From: Peromyscus leucopus
Taxonomy: Eukaryota; Chordata; Mammalia; Rodentia; Cricetidae
Direction: 5' to 3'
DNA: 64,000 nucleotides
Assembly (NCBI RefSeq): GCF_004664715.2
Contig: NC_051082.1
Span: forward strand, 4,400,290-4,464,289
Shown: piece after piece, positions 46,332 through 58,787 of the stretch
Layout: every line of letters starts with the position of its first letter
How positions within the stretch are numbered: the first letter of the stretch is position 1
Made by a program: the position numbers and the translations under genes
The notes under the pieces: generated by a model
Databases searched by the model: none
What the model saw: the letters and a program-made list of their open reading frames with translations, nothing else
What the model was told of the DNA's origin: nothing

Positions 46332-49300
46332 ACGCCCTTAGAGGCCAGAAGAGGGCGTCGGAGGCCCTGGAGCTGGAATTATAGGCAGTTGTGAGCTGCC
46401 CAATGTAGGGCTGGGAACCAAGCTTAGGTCCTCTGGAAGACCAGTGTGTGCTCTTAATCACTGAGGCGTCTCTCCAGCTCCTAGTCTGGGTTTTCACAGG
46501 CTACACAGACACCTACCACTTGGGTGGATTGTCACCTATTCAATTAGTTCTTCAGGGTCACCAACGGCCAGCTGGCTGAGGTTTAGCCAGGCTTAGAGAA
46601 CGTAAAAGTTTTTAAAAATATGTTTTTGTTTTATTTTTCTTCTTCTTCTTCTTCTTCTTCTTCTTCTTCTTCTTCTTCTTCTTCTTCTTCTTCTTCTTCT
46701 TCTTCTTCTTCTTCTTCTTCCAGTACTGGGGTCAAATCCAGGACCTCCATCTCTTTAACATCGAGCTGCATGTCCAGCTCATAAACATTGCAGAAGGTTG
46801 TCTCCAGGAAGGGAGGATGTGGGCCCCACCCCATTCGCTTTGGTGATACACACCTAGGCAACCTCTGGAACTCTTACACTTGTATGAGCAGAAAAAAAAA
46901 ATGATTTCAAGATAAGTGGAAGCAATGAGGGGGCCACAGGGGCCACCCAGAGCCAAGAAGGATTGATGTTCTGGTCTGACCGTCCCCCCACCCCCATCCC
47001 ACTCTCGGGCGCCTCTCCTACCTCAGGTGTGTAAACATAGGCCGCTTGGAAGCCTCCCGAAATAAATGCTCTTGCAATGAAGAGTAAGAGGGTGAGCACG
47101 TTTCTGGGGAGGAGAAAACAGCAGGTGAGGGTTGTTTTTTCTGGCAAAGGTCCCCCTACCCAGCACATCTGCACAGCTCTAGGGGCTGTGACTGAAGCTC
47201 TCCATCCTGCACACCCGGCTGACGGAGGGGAACACCTGTGGTACACAGCTGGGGATGACAAAGGGGACGATGATGGTCTGAATGGTTGAAATTCAGGCTG
47301 AGGCTTAGTGACAGTGCACTGGCTTAGCCTGTTCGAGGCCTGGGGTTCCAGCAGGACCGCAGATGGCTGTCTTAAGGCATTCCAGATCCCTAACTCTGGC
47401 CTCTGTTGTTCCCCTCAATGACCCAGATGACCAACCCTTCCCGGTCTAAGCCCCACCTCTCCCTCCCTCCTCCTGTGGCCCACTGATTCTTCACTGAGAT
47501 TGGTCTGGGGGCCCCTCAGGGGTCACATCTATATTCAGGGGCTCTTAGAAGTTGGGAAACTAGAGAAATGGATCTTCAGTAGGGTCTGTTTGAAAAAAAG
47601 GTCTATTTCCATCAGACAAATCACTTTGACACATGCACAACGTCTGTGGCCACGTTGAACTCTTATTTGGGGGAGTCACAGTGTGGTGGTTTGAATAAGA
47701 ACGGCCCTCATAGGCTCATAGATTTGGATGCTTAGTCATCAGGGAGTGGCACTACTTGAGAAGGATTAGGAGGTGTGGCTTTGTTGGAGGAAGTGTGCCA
47801 CTAGGGGTGGACTTTGAGGTTTCAAAGCCCAAGCCAGGCCCAGCATCTCTCTCTCTTCCTGCTGCCTGCAGATCCAATGTAAAACTCTCAACTACTTCTC
47901 CAGTGTCCTGTCTGCCTGCATGTCACTGTGCTGACTGCCATGAACTACCTCTGAACTATAAGCCAGTCCCAGTTAAATGTTTTCCTTTAGAAGAGCTGCT
48001 GTGGTCATGATGTCTTTTCACGGCAATAGAACAGTGACTAAGACACATGGGAACTCTAAACTTGAAGTTCTTAGAAATGAAACGGAGACGTATGGTCCCT
48101 TGCTCCCCCGGCAGAGGCTTTGACCTTGAACCTGACCATCTGCTCGTCATGAAGTGCCAGGAGCCTTATCCTGGTGAGGGGTTGGGGTTCCTCCTGATAC
48201 CCACCTTCCAATGCAGATGAACAGTAGGAGGCTGCAGAGGGAGAAGATGATGAAGCACAAGGCCATGGTCTTCTTGCGGCCCAGGCGGTCGATGACCCAC
48301 AGAGTCACAAGGACACCTGCCAGGAGAGCAGGGACATGGTAGGCAGCTCCTCAGCTGGTCCCTAATGACCCACCCTGTGTCATCTTCCACTCCTGAGATT
48401 GGACCAGCTGAGCCGAATCCATGAGCTCCAGGTTCTGGTCCAGCCAAGGCCTGCTGCATCTCTGTGAGATTCAGTGAAGCGGGAGACCTGGGAAGCCACT
48501 TCCAGGTCCCTGATCTATTCAGAGCAACCAGGAGTGGGTACTGTTTTACGTCTCTCAGGGGAAGGGCGATATGTTGTTAAAAGGAAAGAGGCAACTGATA
48601 CAGGCACCACGGGAGCCTGAGGCTTCAGAACTGTGCACTAAATACACTTCTCTCTAAAGTACATGACCTCAGGTATTCCATTATCATCATGGGGAAGAGA
48701 TTCCCACACATCTGAGCTGCAGATTTTCTGCCTGGCCCTTCCTTATTATGGGTGCAGACGAGGGCAATGGGCCCTGGCATCAGTATGTGACCCTTGCTAT
48801 GGGCCAGAATTGCAGTAGGGTTCTTGTGACAGTGTGTGGCTGCTTGCTGCAATAGCCCAGGAGTCTGACTCTTGGAACAGAATGCTTGAAATTAGGAAGC
48901 CTGACTTGTTAGCCTTCAAGTAAGGCCTGACTCCCAGGCCTCTCACCATAATTTGTAATGTGTATCAAAGAGCTGGAAAAATATCTCAGGTCCTGCTTTT
49001 TCCTTTTCCTTTTTTAATCCTAAACAGATGATAGGCTTTCCTGCCCCAGCCTCACCTGGGAACTCAGACAGAGTGGTCCACAGGAGGTCCATGTAATCCT
49101 CCTTGCTCAGGTACTCACAGGCCAAGCTGCATTTGGCTTCCACCGCCTTTTTCCGGCTGGAGACTAGGGTGAGGAGAGAAGAGCACCGATGGTAACGCAA
49201 TGTTGCGCCACAGCTTCCTGCACCCGAGCCCTTTGTTGTGGAAATGACTTGTACAGTGTAAAGATGTGCTACATTTGTTTAACTATGTAAAGATGTGTTA

Positions 49301-52300
49301 CGTTTGTTTATGCTGTATTTGTGTAACAATGTAAAGATGTGGTGCATTTGTTTATGCTGTATTTGTTTAACAATGTAAAGATGTGTTACATTTGTTTATG
49401 CTGTATTTGTTTAACTATGTAAAGATGTGGTGCATTTGTTTATGCTGTATTTGTTTAACAATGTAAAGATGTTACATTTGTTTATGCTGCATTTGTTTAA
49501 CTATGTAAAGATGTGTTACATTTGTTTATGCTTATTTGTTTAACAATGTAAAGATGTGTTACATTTGTTTAGGCTGCATTTGTTTAAGGATGTAAAGGCA
49601 CCAGATTGGTCTAATAAAGAGCCGAACTGGCCATAGCTAGGCAGGAGAGGGATAGGTGGGGCTGGTGGGCAGAGAGAATAAGTAGGAAGAGAAATCTAAG
49701 GCAAGAGGAAAAAAACAAGAGGAAGAAGAGAGGAAAGAATCCAGGGCCAGACAGACATGGAGTAGGACATGCAGAAAGAAAGGTAAAAAGCCCTGGGGCA
49801 AAATGAAGATGAAGAGAAAGAGGTTAATTTAAGTTAAAGAAAAAAATAGCTAGCCAGAAACAAGCCTAAGCTAAGGCCCAGCATTCATAACTAAGTCTCC
49901 ATGTCATGATTTGAGAGCTGGTTGGTGGCCCAAAAGAAAAAGCCTGGTACATCCCTTCTTGCCTGTGAACAGTCAGATGGGTAACTGACTGTAAAAGATG
50001 AAAGTCTGGCCAGGCAGTGGTGGCACAAGCCTTTAATCCCAGCATTTGGGAGGCAGAGGCAGGTGGATCTCTGAGTTTGAGGCCAGCCTGGGCTACAGAG
50101 TGAGTTCTGAGACAGCCAGAGCTACACAGAGAAACTCTGTCTCAACAAAACAATAACAACAACAAAAAAAATCCAGAGTTTGCAGTTTGGATCTGAGACA
50201 CCACAGAAAGAACCGGGGAGACAAACAGGCTCAGGTGTGAACCCCTCTGCACCCTGGTGAATTTTTATGCATTTTCTCCTATTTTGGAGTAGGCTGTGTA
50301 AGCAGAGAGGGAAGAGGTAGACTGCTTAGCCGCTAATGCAATCCCAGAGCTGTGTTACATCAGTCCCTGCTACAACAGTCAAGGACCCACTAAGGTGATT
50401 GCTGCTTTCTGCCATGGGATAATGACCCCCTCCATGAAATTAGCCTCCCCAAATTGCCTGCTCCCAACACAGCATGATGTGTTGGGGAAAACCCACAAGA
50501 TCAAAGCCTCTTTGGGGAAATCCTGACCGAGTCCAGGAATTCTCATCTTTTCCCTTCACCCACCTTAACTGCTGAATAACATCCCCCACCCCAAAGTTGT
50601 CTGTCTAAAACAAGCCGTCTAAAAGTCCGCCTGTGTGGCTGCAGCACCCTTTCTCTTGAGAATCCCACACCACCTTGGGGTACGTACCAGTGTCTTTAAC
50701 ACATCCCAGCTCTCAGATCACACCGAATCATTCTGAAGGACTGTACAGCCAGGACAAGATCCAGGCTTCACCAGGCCTCTGAAAAGGACTCCTAGGCTGC
50801 TATTCCCCAAAGCACCCGGCTGCTGTGTCTCCTACTGTCAGTGACAACTGGACCTTTGCTGGTTTACCCCAGCAAATAAAAGTATTTACATGCACGCATG
50901 CACACATGCACGCACATATCTCTTGTACAGGGCTGCTTTCCTGCTAGGCTTAGCGGAGTTGTATAGCTCTGGAAGCCTGAATCATTCACCATGTGGCTCT
51001 TGACAGAAAAAGGCAGCCAACCTCTGTCTTCTGACAGTGCAATGGACCCTCGGCTTAGCTCAAATGTCCACTGGCTGAGGGTCATCCCCTCTGCTCAGTC
51101 AGTACCAACCCTCCAAAATCAGCATAACTTAGCTTCTCATTAACACCCTGTCACCTCGGGGCTGTATCATCTAAGACCTGTAATGAATGAATTATGTAAT
51201 GAATTGTGCTGGACAGATTGAACCCAGGGCCTCAGGGCTTGCTAAGTGCATACTTTACCACTGGGGTCCTTCCCAGCACCCCGCATGTATGAAACTTGTC
51301 ACCCACGATCCCTTAGATTTTACATGCAAACCCTGGAGAAACTTGGTTCTTTTACCCTCTGCCCTGAATTCAATGTCAGAATCCCAGCGTTGCCTTCAAA
51401 TAGAACCGACTGGAAGGCTGCACATCTGCACGCACACATTTCTCTTTATTTCTTTAATTTGTCTGGTGATTCCTGCTTCACAATACAATCCCCCGGGGAG
51501 CTTTTAAACCTGACTAATGCATGAACCTCACCCATGCTGATTAAATTTGTCTGGAGAGGGTTTAAATGGCGCTGGCATTGTGTCAAAGTTCCTGCTTGCC
51601 TAGCTTGCAGGAAGGCCTGGGTTCCATCCCCAGTGGGAAATCCCCTAGTAGGGCAGGGGTGGAGCCCGGCCCCTGCTGACTTGTCCTCACAGGAGAAGGG
51701 CACATTAGCCGCTGCCCAGGATCACATGCATAAAACCAGGAACTGTGTTTTTGGGCCCTTTGCAGGGATTTGGAGAGACTGTTCCAGCTCTGTGCCAATC
51801 CTCGACCTAAAGGCCATTATTAGTGAAAAATGGATCAGGAGGCCCCAGGGCTGAGGCAGCCCAGTGTTTGGGGATCCTCTGTAGACAAGCTCCAAATGGC
51901 TGAGTTTCTGAGCCAACCAGAAACTGCAGGTCTGGAAGGGTTCCAGGACACTCCAACCTGTTGTTGAGCTTTTCAGTCCTTTCCTTGCTTGGTGAGGCAG
52001 CTGATGCTCCTCTGTGAGCTCCAGCCTTCCTGTACCAAATGGAGCCCCCAGGCTAAGGGACAGAATTTACCCAGGAGAGATTCATAGAAACATAATGCAT
52101 GGTTTTGTAGAATGAGGTTTTCTCCAATTCTACAACTGGTTTGTTTGTTTGTTTGTTTGTTTTAAATAGGCTTGGCTGTCCTGGAACTCACTTTGTAGAC
52201 AGGCTGGCCTTGAACTCACAGAGATCCACCTGCCTCTGCCTCCAGAGTGCCGGGATTAGCGAAGTGAGCCACCACTGCCCAGCTCTACAACTGCTCTTTA

Positions 52301-55300
52301 AAGTCTAGGAGAAGGCTGGCCGTGGTGGCGCACGCCTTTGATCCCAGCATTGGGAGGCAGAGACAGGTGGTTCTCTGTGAGTTTGAGGTCAGCCTGGTCT
52401 ACGTAAAGAGTTCCAGGCTAGCCAGGGCTATATAGTGAGGCTTTATCTAAAAGCATAAAAGCCAACTAGGGAACTAGGCATGGCAGTGCATTCTTGTGAT
52501 CCAGCATTTATCTAAGTGTGGTGGTGCATGCCTGTAATCCCAGCACTTAGCAGGCTGAGGCAAGAGCCTCGGGAGTTTGAGGCCAGCCTCTGCCTTAAAC
52601 AAAACAAACCAAAATGGATCTTTATTTCATTCAGTTAGTTATTTTGGTGGTGGGGAATGAACCCAGGCTGTCGCACATGCTAAGTGGCAGTGTCCCCTTA
52701 GCTCTTAGAATGTGTTCTCCTTGGGTCTTTTGGCAGAGATGGACATGTCCCTCACATCCCTTCAGCGGGTACAAACAGATTCTCCTTCCTCAAGTGAGAT
52801 TGAGCAGTCAATGCTGCTAACTTCAGAGCCTGAGTCCTGACTTAGGGTGGGACTGGGCATGTGTCATCTCCGTCACCGCAAAGTTGCCCAGAGTCTTGGG
52901 AACTTGGAATTTACTCTACAGCAATCATGGCAGCACCGTGAGAGTGTGACTGTGTTCACAGGGGTGGGGAGGGTGGGGGTGGGGGTAGGGAGGTGGGGGT
53001 GGGGGTGTGAAGGTGGAGGGTGAAGACAGAGGGAAGTGATACTCACTGCTGCAGACGTCTCCTGCCTGGAAGAGTTCCGTGGTGAGCAGAACCAAGCCGT
53101 AGTAAGAAAAGGCATTGGAAAACCTGTGGGGGGGGGTCAGGATGGAGACATCATCAGACAGGTGCAAGCCCCTTCCAGCCATGGGGGGTGGGGGTCTACC
53201 CCCTCCCTAGTCTTGGTGGGGTCTTGGAGCCTTTTGGGGACCCTGAGGAGGAAGATGGCTAGCATGAGGCATCATGATGGGATAGAGGGACATGATCCTG
53301 TGTTCTTGGAAGGACCAAGGTGAACTGTGTGACGTCCCAAGATGGACAGCATGGCATTCCCACTGGCATCTACAGGGGCTCCTGGGCTAACACTGGGGGC
53401 ACTGAACATGATTTTTAGAATTTCAGAGTGCAATGACACTTCTTCACTCCTGCGTGGACCTGGAATTTGCATTCGGAGCATGCAGAACTAGAATATTGGT
53501 AAAAGAGGCACACGGGGACTCAGACACAACCAGAGGCTGAAGGGGAGCCTCCCAGGTTATAACGATGTTTGCAAGCCGCGGCTGCTATGGTTCAGTCAGC
53601 CTGACTAAAGTGGAGCTGTTTTGACAGGCTAAAATGCCATTTCCATTTCCTTCATCCTCTGTATCTATTTCTCCTTCTTCTTCTTCTTCTTCTTCTTCTT
53701 CTTCTTCTTCTTCTTCTTCTTCTTCTTCTTCTTCTTCTTCTTCTTCTTCTTCTTCTTTTCTTCTCCTCCTCCTCCTCCTTCTTCTTTTCCCAAGACAGGG
53801 TTTCTCTGTGTAGTTTTAGTACCTGTCCTGGATCTCGCTCTATAGACCAGGCTGGCCTTGAACTCACAGAGATTCACCTGCCTCTGCCTCCCAAGTGCTG
53901 GGATTAAAGGTGTGCGCCACCACTGCCTAGCCTATATCTATTTCTTTAGTCTATCCTGTGTTCTTGACCATTATAACCTCAAGCATAACATTCCTGTAAT
54001 ATGTTACGTGTTAAGTGTCCGTTGCAGAAGGTGGGGGAAATTCTCACATGGTTCATGGCTAGTGATGTCAGAAGGCTTCGTCCATCACGGCTCTATGAGA
54101 GGCTGCCCCGTAACCTGACAACTGCCCTCTTGCCTGCCCGGTCTCAGTTCGTCAAATCTTAGGAATGAGGCCCCTGGTGCCACAGGATGTAAATCAACAC
54201 TTGGCCTCCGCTTACACAAAACGTGACCCTGGGTCAACACGGAGAAATATAAACTAAAGTTGCCCGAAACAAACAGAATGCCACGCTGGAGGTCCTACAA
54301 GCCTGAAAGAATGGCTGTGGAGAGTTGGAACATTGCGGACTCAGAGCCAAAACCCTCTGGGGCTACCTTAATAGCCACGCGTTTACCCCCCATCTGTATT
54401 TGACCCAACGTCCATTCACCTATCAGGTAAAACCGTTGGAACGGATTAACTCGGCAGGCCACTCGCTTCCGCCAAACACATAAATAAATATTTAAGAAAA
54501 AGAACAAAGAGCTAAGAATGTCATCAGGTTGCAGGAACTGAGGCCGGCCAGAGGAGTCTTTCAGCAAACGCCCTGCTTTACGGCTTTCCTGTTTCCTTGA
54601 CTACAGCTCTTTATTTAACCACTGCCACATGGGGACACATCGTCTTGCTTCCGAATAAACTCTGTTCTCTTTGAGGTAGGAACTGGGTTTGACATTGACA
54701 GAGTTAAAATCAGCCTCTCACAAATTGCCCTTGGGATTCAAAATCAATTCAAGTGAATTACAGATTCTTTAATAAAATTATTTAATTTTTTTCTTTGGAA
54801 TTATAGACTCTCAAAGGCAGGTGTTTCAGTTCTGCCTAACTAAAATCCCTACGGGCACCACTTTGTACCGGGCACACAGCAGGTGTTTAATAAGTGCTTG
54901 GTGGATCGATTCAGCTCTTAGGAACGCGGAGGCGGAACTCAAGCCTGGCTCCATGCTATCAAGCCTTTCTTCCCTCTCCCCTGTAATTGAGCGTGCTGGG
55001 AACACCTCTCTCATAACCGATGCCTCTGTTCAAAAGTGAAAAGGAAGCTTGCTTGGAACCAGGTTAAAAATAGAACACAAGTCCTCCAGCCACACAGTGC
55101 CCTGCACAGGCGCTGCTGTGGTCAAGATCTGGAAAAGAGAGAAGAATGGCCGTGCTTGGACTTGCTACAAAGAGGGAGGCAATGACGCTCTGCATTTGCC
55201 TCCCTTCCAGTCTCCTCCCACGCCTGTCACTTAAGAAAAATTAAACCGGGCAGGAGCTGGGGGAATCTCATGAATGGCTGTGTGGACCACGTGTTGGTTT

Positions 55301-56058
55301 TTAAAGGATGGGCTGTGGACCACCGACGGTAGCCAAGACAACGTGTGCAGAGAGGAAGGCCCTAGCCGGTGTAAACAGTGGCCTCCTGGAGAAAGGTCCC
55401 TTAGAAGTGTTCTTTCTGTCCCTTTACCGTATCTACCTTCGAGAGCATCATTAAGGATGGCTTGCAGTTGAAGCATTTTCTTGAAGAGCAGAAATAGAAA
55501 TGTCTCCTTTAAAAGCTACGTATCTGAGTAGCTCCACATCAAGCTCAGAGCATGAAGAAGTGAACAGCCCACGTGGTCCTCCACGCAGATGGGGTCAGGA
55601 GTGTGACACTGACGGCACACGAGGTGGCCAGCCTGTCATCCCAGCATTCCGGAGGCAAAGACCAGGTCTCTATAGCAAGCTGGCTAGCTCCAAGTGAGAG
55701 ACCCTGCTTTGATTTACAAAGCTGACAGAGACTGTGGCAGATGCCTGATGTCATCTTTGGGTGACCCATGTCTACATATGCATATACATATGTGCAAACA
55801 TCCACACACGCAAAATAAATTTCAAGTCACAATTGTGTGCAGTGGGCGGGCCTCACAGTGGGCGGGGCTCACAGTGGGTGGGGCTCACTGTGGGCGACCA
55901 GCAGCTCTTACCATATAAACCACAGCAGCAGAGTTGTCCAGCGAAAGTGGGGTGTGAAAAGGTCCCTCATTTTGCCTCGATCTTCCTGTTTCAAGACAAG
56001 GACATGTGGGTTTTTGGCTAGCTCCCAGTGCATAGGGGCCTTGACTGGGGGCCTGATA

Positions 56059-56101
<43 letters not shown>

Positions 56102-56228
56102 ACACACACATAAACACAGACAAAGACACACACAGGGACACACTGATACACAGACACACACACAGACATACCCAGACAGACATACAGACATACACACAGA
56201 TATATACACACAGAGACACAGACACTCA

Positions 56229-56275
<47 letters not shown>

Positions 56276-56544
56276 TTAGTGGCATAGCCAGGGGAAGAGG
56301 ACACAAGTTTGGGAAGCCAAGACTCATCTCATTCCTTCCTACTGAGACCTTGATGATCACAGACCAGCACCATTCTGTGCTTACAACACGGAGCAGGAGG
56401 CAGACCCCTGAGGTGGGCGCTATGGGCCCCTGGGTCTGTTTCAGCGCAAGGGAAATGAAATCGTTCCACACACATACAGCCTGTTTCTGGTCAGGGGCCA
56501 CCACAACAGCACATGTGCTGAGAGCATGGGCCAGTGTGCTCAAA

Positions 56545-56594
<50 letters not shown>

Positions 56595-57899
56595 CCACAC
56601 CCTGACCTGTCTGGAGATGATGAGCTTTCCCAGAGGCATGGGGGCTCCGTTTTCGGTTGCTATCCGCTTCAAGGTGGCAATGGCCTTTTCCTGGTTCCCG
56701 GACAGCACATCATACCTTGCACTCTCTGGCAGCCACTGAGGGAACGGGAGACCCAAGCGTGGCTGGTTAGTGTAGATCAGAGCACGCTCTCCGGGCCGCC
56801 CTCTCTCATCTGTGTGGGACTCTCTGAGCGTTAGGTGTCTGGAGACAGAGACCTGGCTTCAAATGCTGTCTCCTCTGTATGTTACATGGCCAACGGAGCC
56901 TGTACAGTGACGTCACTTCCCTGTGCATGTTTCTCCCTTCATACCTTCAGGTGTTTAGAGGATTAGATGGGATCCTAGAAGCAGAGAGCCTGGTGAAGAG
57001 CTGCCGTGGGTTCATGCAACTCATCACTGTCGTGGTTGCTTTTAGAGTTTGGGGGAGAGATAGAGTAAATAATGACCACCATCAAAAAAGTCTCCCCCTC
57101 AACTCTTGAGAAAATCTGCCTTCTTGGGCTTAGCGTCATCTAAACTAAGTCTGAGAGAGAGAAATCAGAAAGTGTTAAGCCTAAGTCCCAGCTCCAAGTG
57201 CATTCCTGTGAAGGGAAATAGTGGTTTGTACAACCACTGACTTAGCAGAGAAACCGTGGGACTGGGACTCGGCCAGTTCAAATATGGCCTGATGTCTGGA
57301 AAATCAGCTGGCCTCTGGAATTCAGTTTCCTCATTAGTAAAATGAGGACGTAGCAGAGTTTGCTAATGCCCACCAAAATTCACTCCATTGTGTGGAATTC
57401 TCCATGGACATGGCTGCCTTGCCATGGACTACATTTCCCAACCTCCCTTGCAACTAGGCGAGCCCATATAACTAGGGATCACCAATGTAAGCAGGTGTTA
57501 AACAAGCAAGGGTGTGTGTGAGCCTCTGCTTGCTCCCCACGCCCACTGCCCGCACCCCCACCCCAGACTCCAGTGTCCTGGGGGATGGCTGAGCCAGAGG
57601 CTGCAAAACAAGATTAAACAACAACAACAACAACAAAAATAACAAAACTTGAGCCAAGATACCCCATGGGAACCAGAATGCTCTTTCCAGATTGTTCTGC
57701 TGCAAAGCAGCAGCCTCCTTCTGCATGGAGCTGCTGAGATGGTGGCTTAGTCACAAGAACAGATGTCACCTAACACGGGCTTCATCACAGCCCTTCCCCA
57801 CATAGTTATGGAGAGAAAAAAAGAGTCAAATGTGTGTGAGTAGCCTAGCACACAGGCTCCCTCACAGCTAAGCTCAGTGATGCGTGCGTGCATGCGTGC

Positions 57900-57939
<40 letters not shown>

Positions 57940-58748
57940 ACGAAAGAGTGCATGTACACGCTCTACACCGATACGCAAGAAGTGAGGCGTGTTCTCATTT
58001 CAGGATGGGCTGAAGAGACTGAGCTCCTGAATCCAGCCATGCCCGAAAGCCAGACACAGACTCCTCTATCACGTGTCTGTTCCTGCGTTTTGCTCAAGCC
58101 ACTTTGAATTCTGTGTCTGTCACGTGACGTGTCTAGTGTCTAGTGGAGTCACTCTAAGCCTAAGTCTTACAGAGAACATCTCAAAAGAGATTGTGTGCAG
58201 GCACTCCAACACCGAGTTCTGTGGCCACTCCAGGCCTCATTTCACAATTTAAAAAAAAAAAATTATATATGCATATACTCATTTTTGAGACAGGGTTTCT
58301 CTGTGTAAAAGCCCTGGCCATCCTGGAACTTGCTCTGTCGACCAGGCTGGCCTCACATACTGACAAAGATGGGCCACGTCTCCTTCCCGGGGGTAAAGTC
58401 ATGCAACACCACGCCCAGCTAATAAACAATAGTCTGAAGAGATAGAGCTCTGGTGTTGTCTTCCACTCGCTTCCCACTAAAACACAATGTCCCCCGGACC
58501 GGCAAGGGGACGACGTCTTTAAACATACGTACGAAACACAGAACCGCGAAGAGGAGCAGCGGGCAGCCGAGAGCAGGAGCAGCCAGCGCCAGCCCAGGCT
58601 GGGCATCACGAACACAGCCAGGAGGACTTCGAACACTGTCCCGATGGCCCAGAAGACCTGGCCCAGGAGAGTGAGAGTCAGTGGTGCGGGAGTGTGGCCC
58701 CCACAGCGTCGACTGTGGGGTACTGTGGACGAGAGTGGAAGATCGGAG

Positions 58749-58787
<39 letters not shown>

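Larger units (their letters stand above)
45523..47021. other. Svop intron
   Basis: About 1.5 kb with an ID-like fragment near 45775, a GT array (46284-46330), a reverse B3 (46330-46482) and a CTT tract (46637-46720). Confidence 0.75.
49164..53046. other. Svop intron with solo LTR
   Basis: 3.9 kb holding the solo LTR (49234-49951), B1 copies at 50009, 52139 and 52314, a B1 fragment at 52513, ID-like pieces near 51208, 51573 and 52630, and a G-rich run at 52960-53020. The stretch 50170-51170 appears unique. Confidence 0.75.
53124..55911. other. Svop intron
   Basis: 2.8 kb. TTC tract plus reverse B1 at 53672-53932, then about 1.6 kb (53940-55600) without recognisable SINEs, a B4-type SINE and a small tandem repeat close to the next exon. 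Confidence 0.7.
55986..56606. other. Svop intron dominated by CA arrays
   Basis: 621 bases, about half of them CA or CAGACA repeats in three blocks. Confidence 0.85.
56736..58532. other. Svop intron
   Basis: 1.8 kb. A reverse B1 at 58281-58420 and a TG array at 57890-57938. The segment 57373-57760 (GACTACATTTCCCAACCTCC) looks like an old mammal-wide repeat that I cannot name. Confidence 0.65.
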
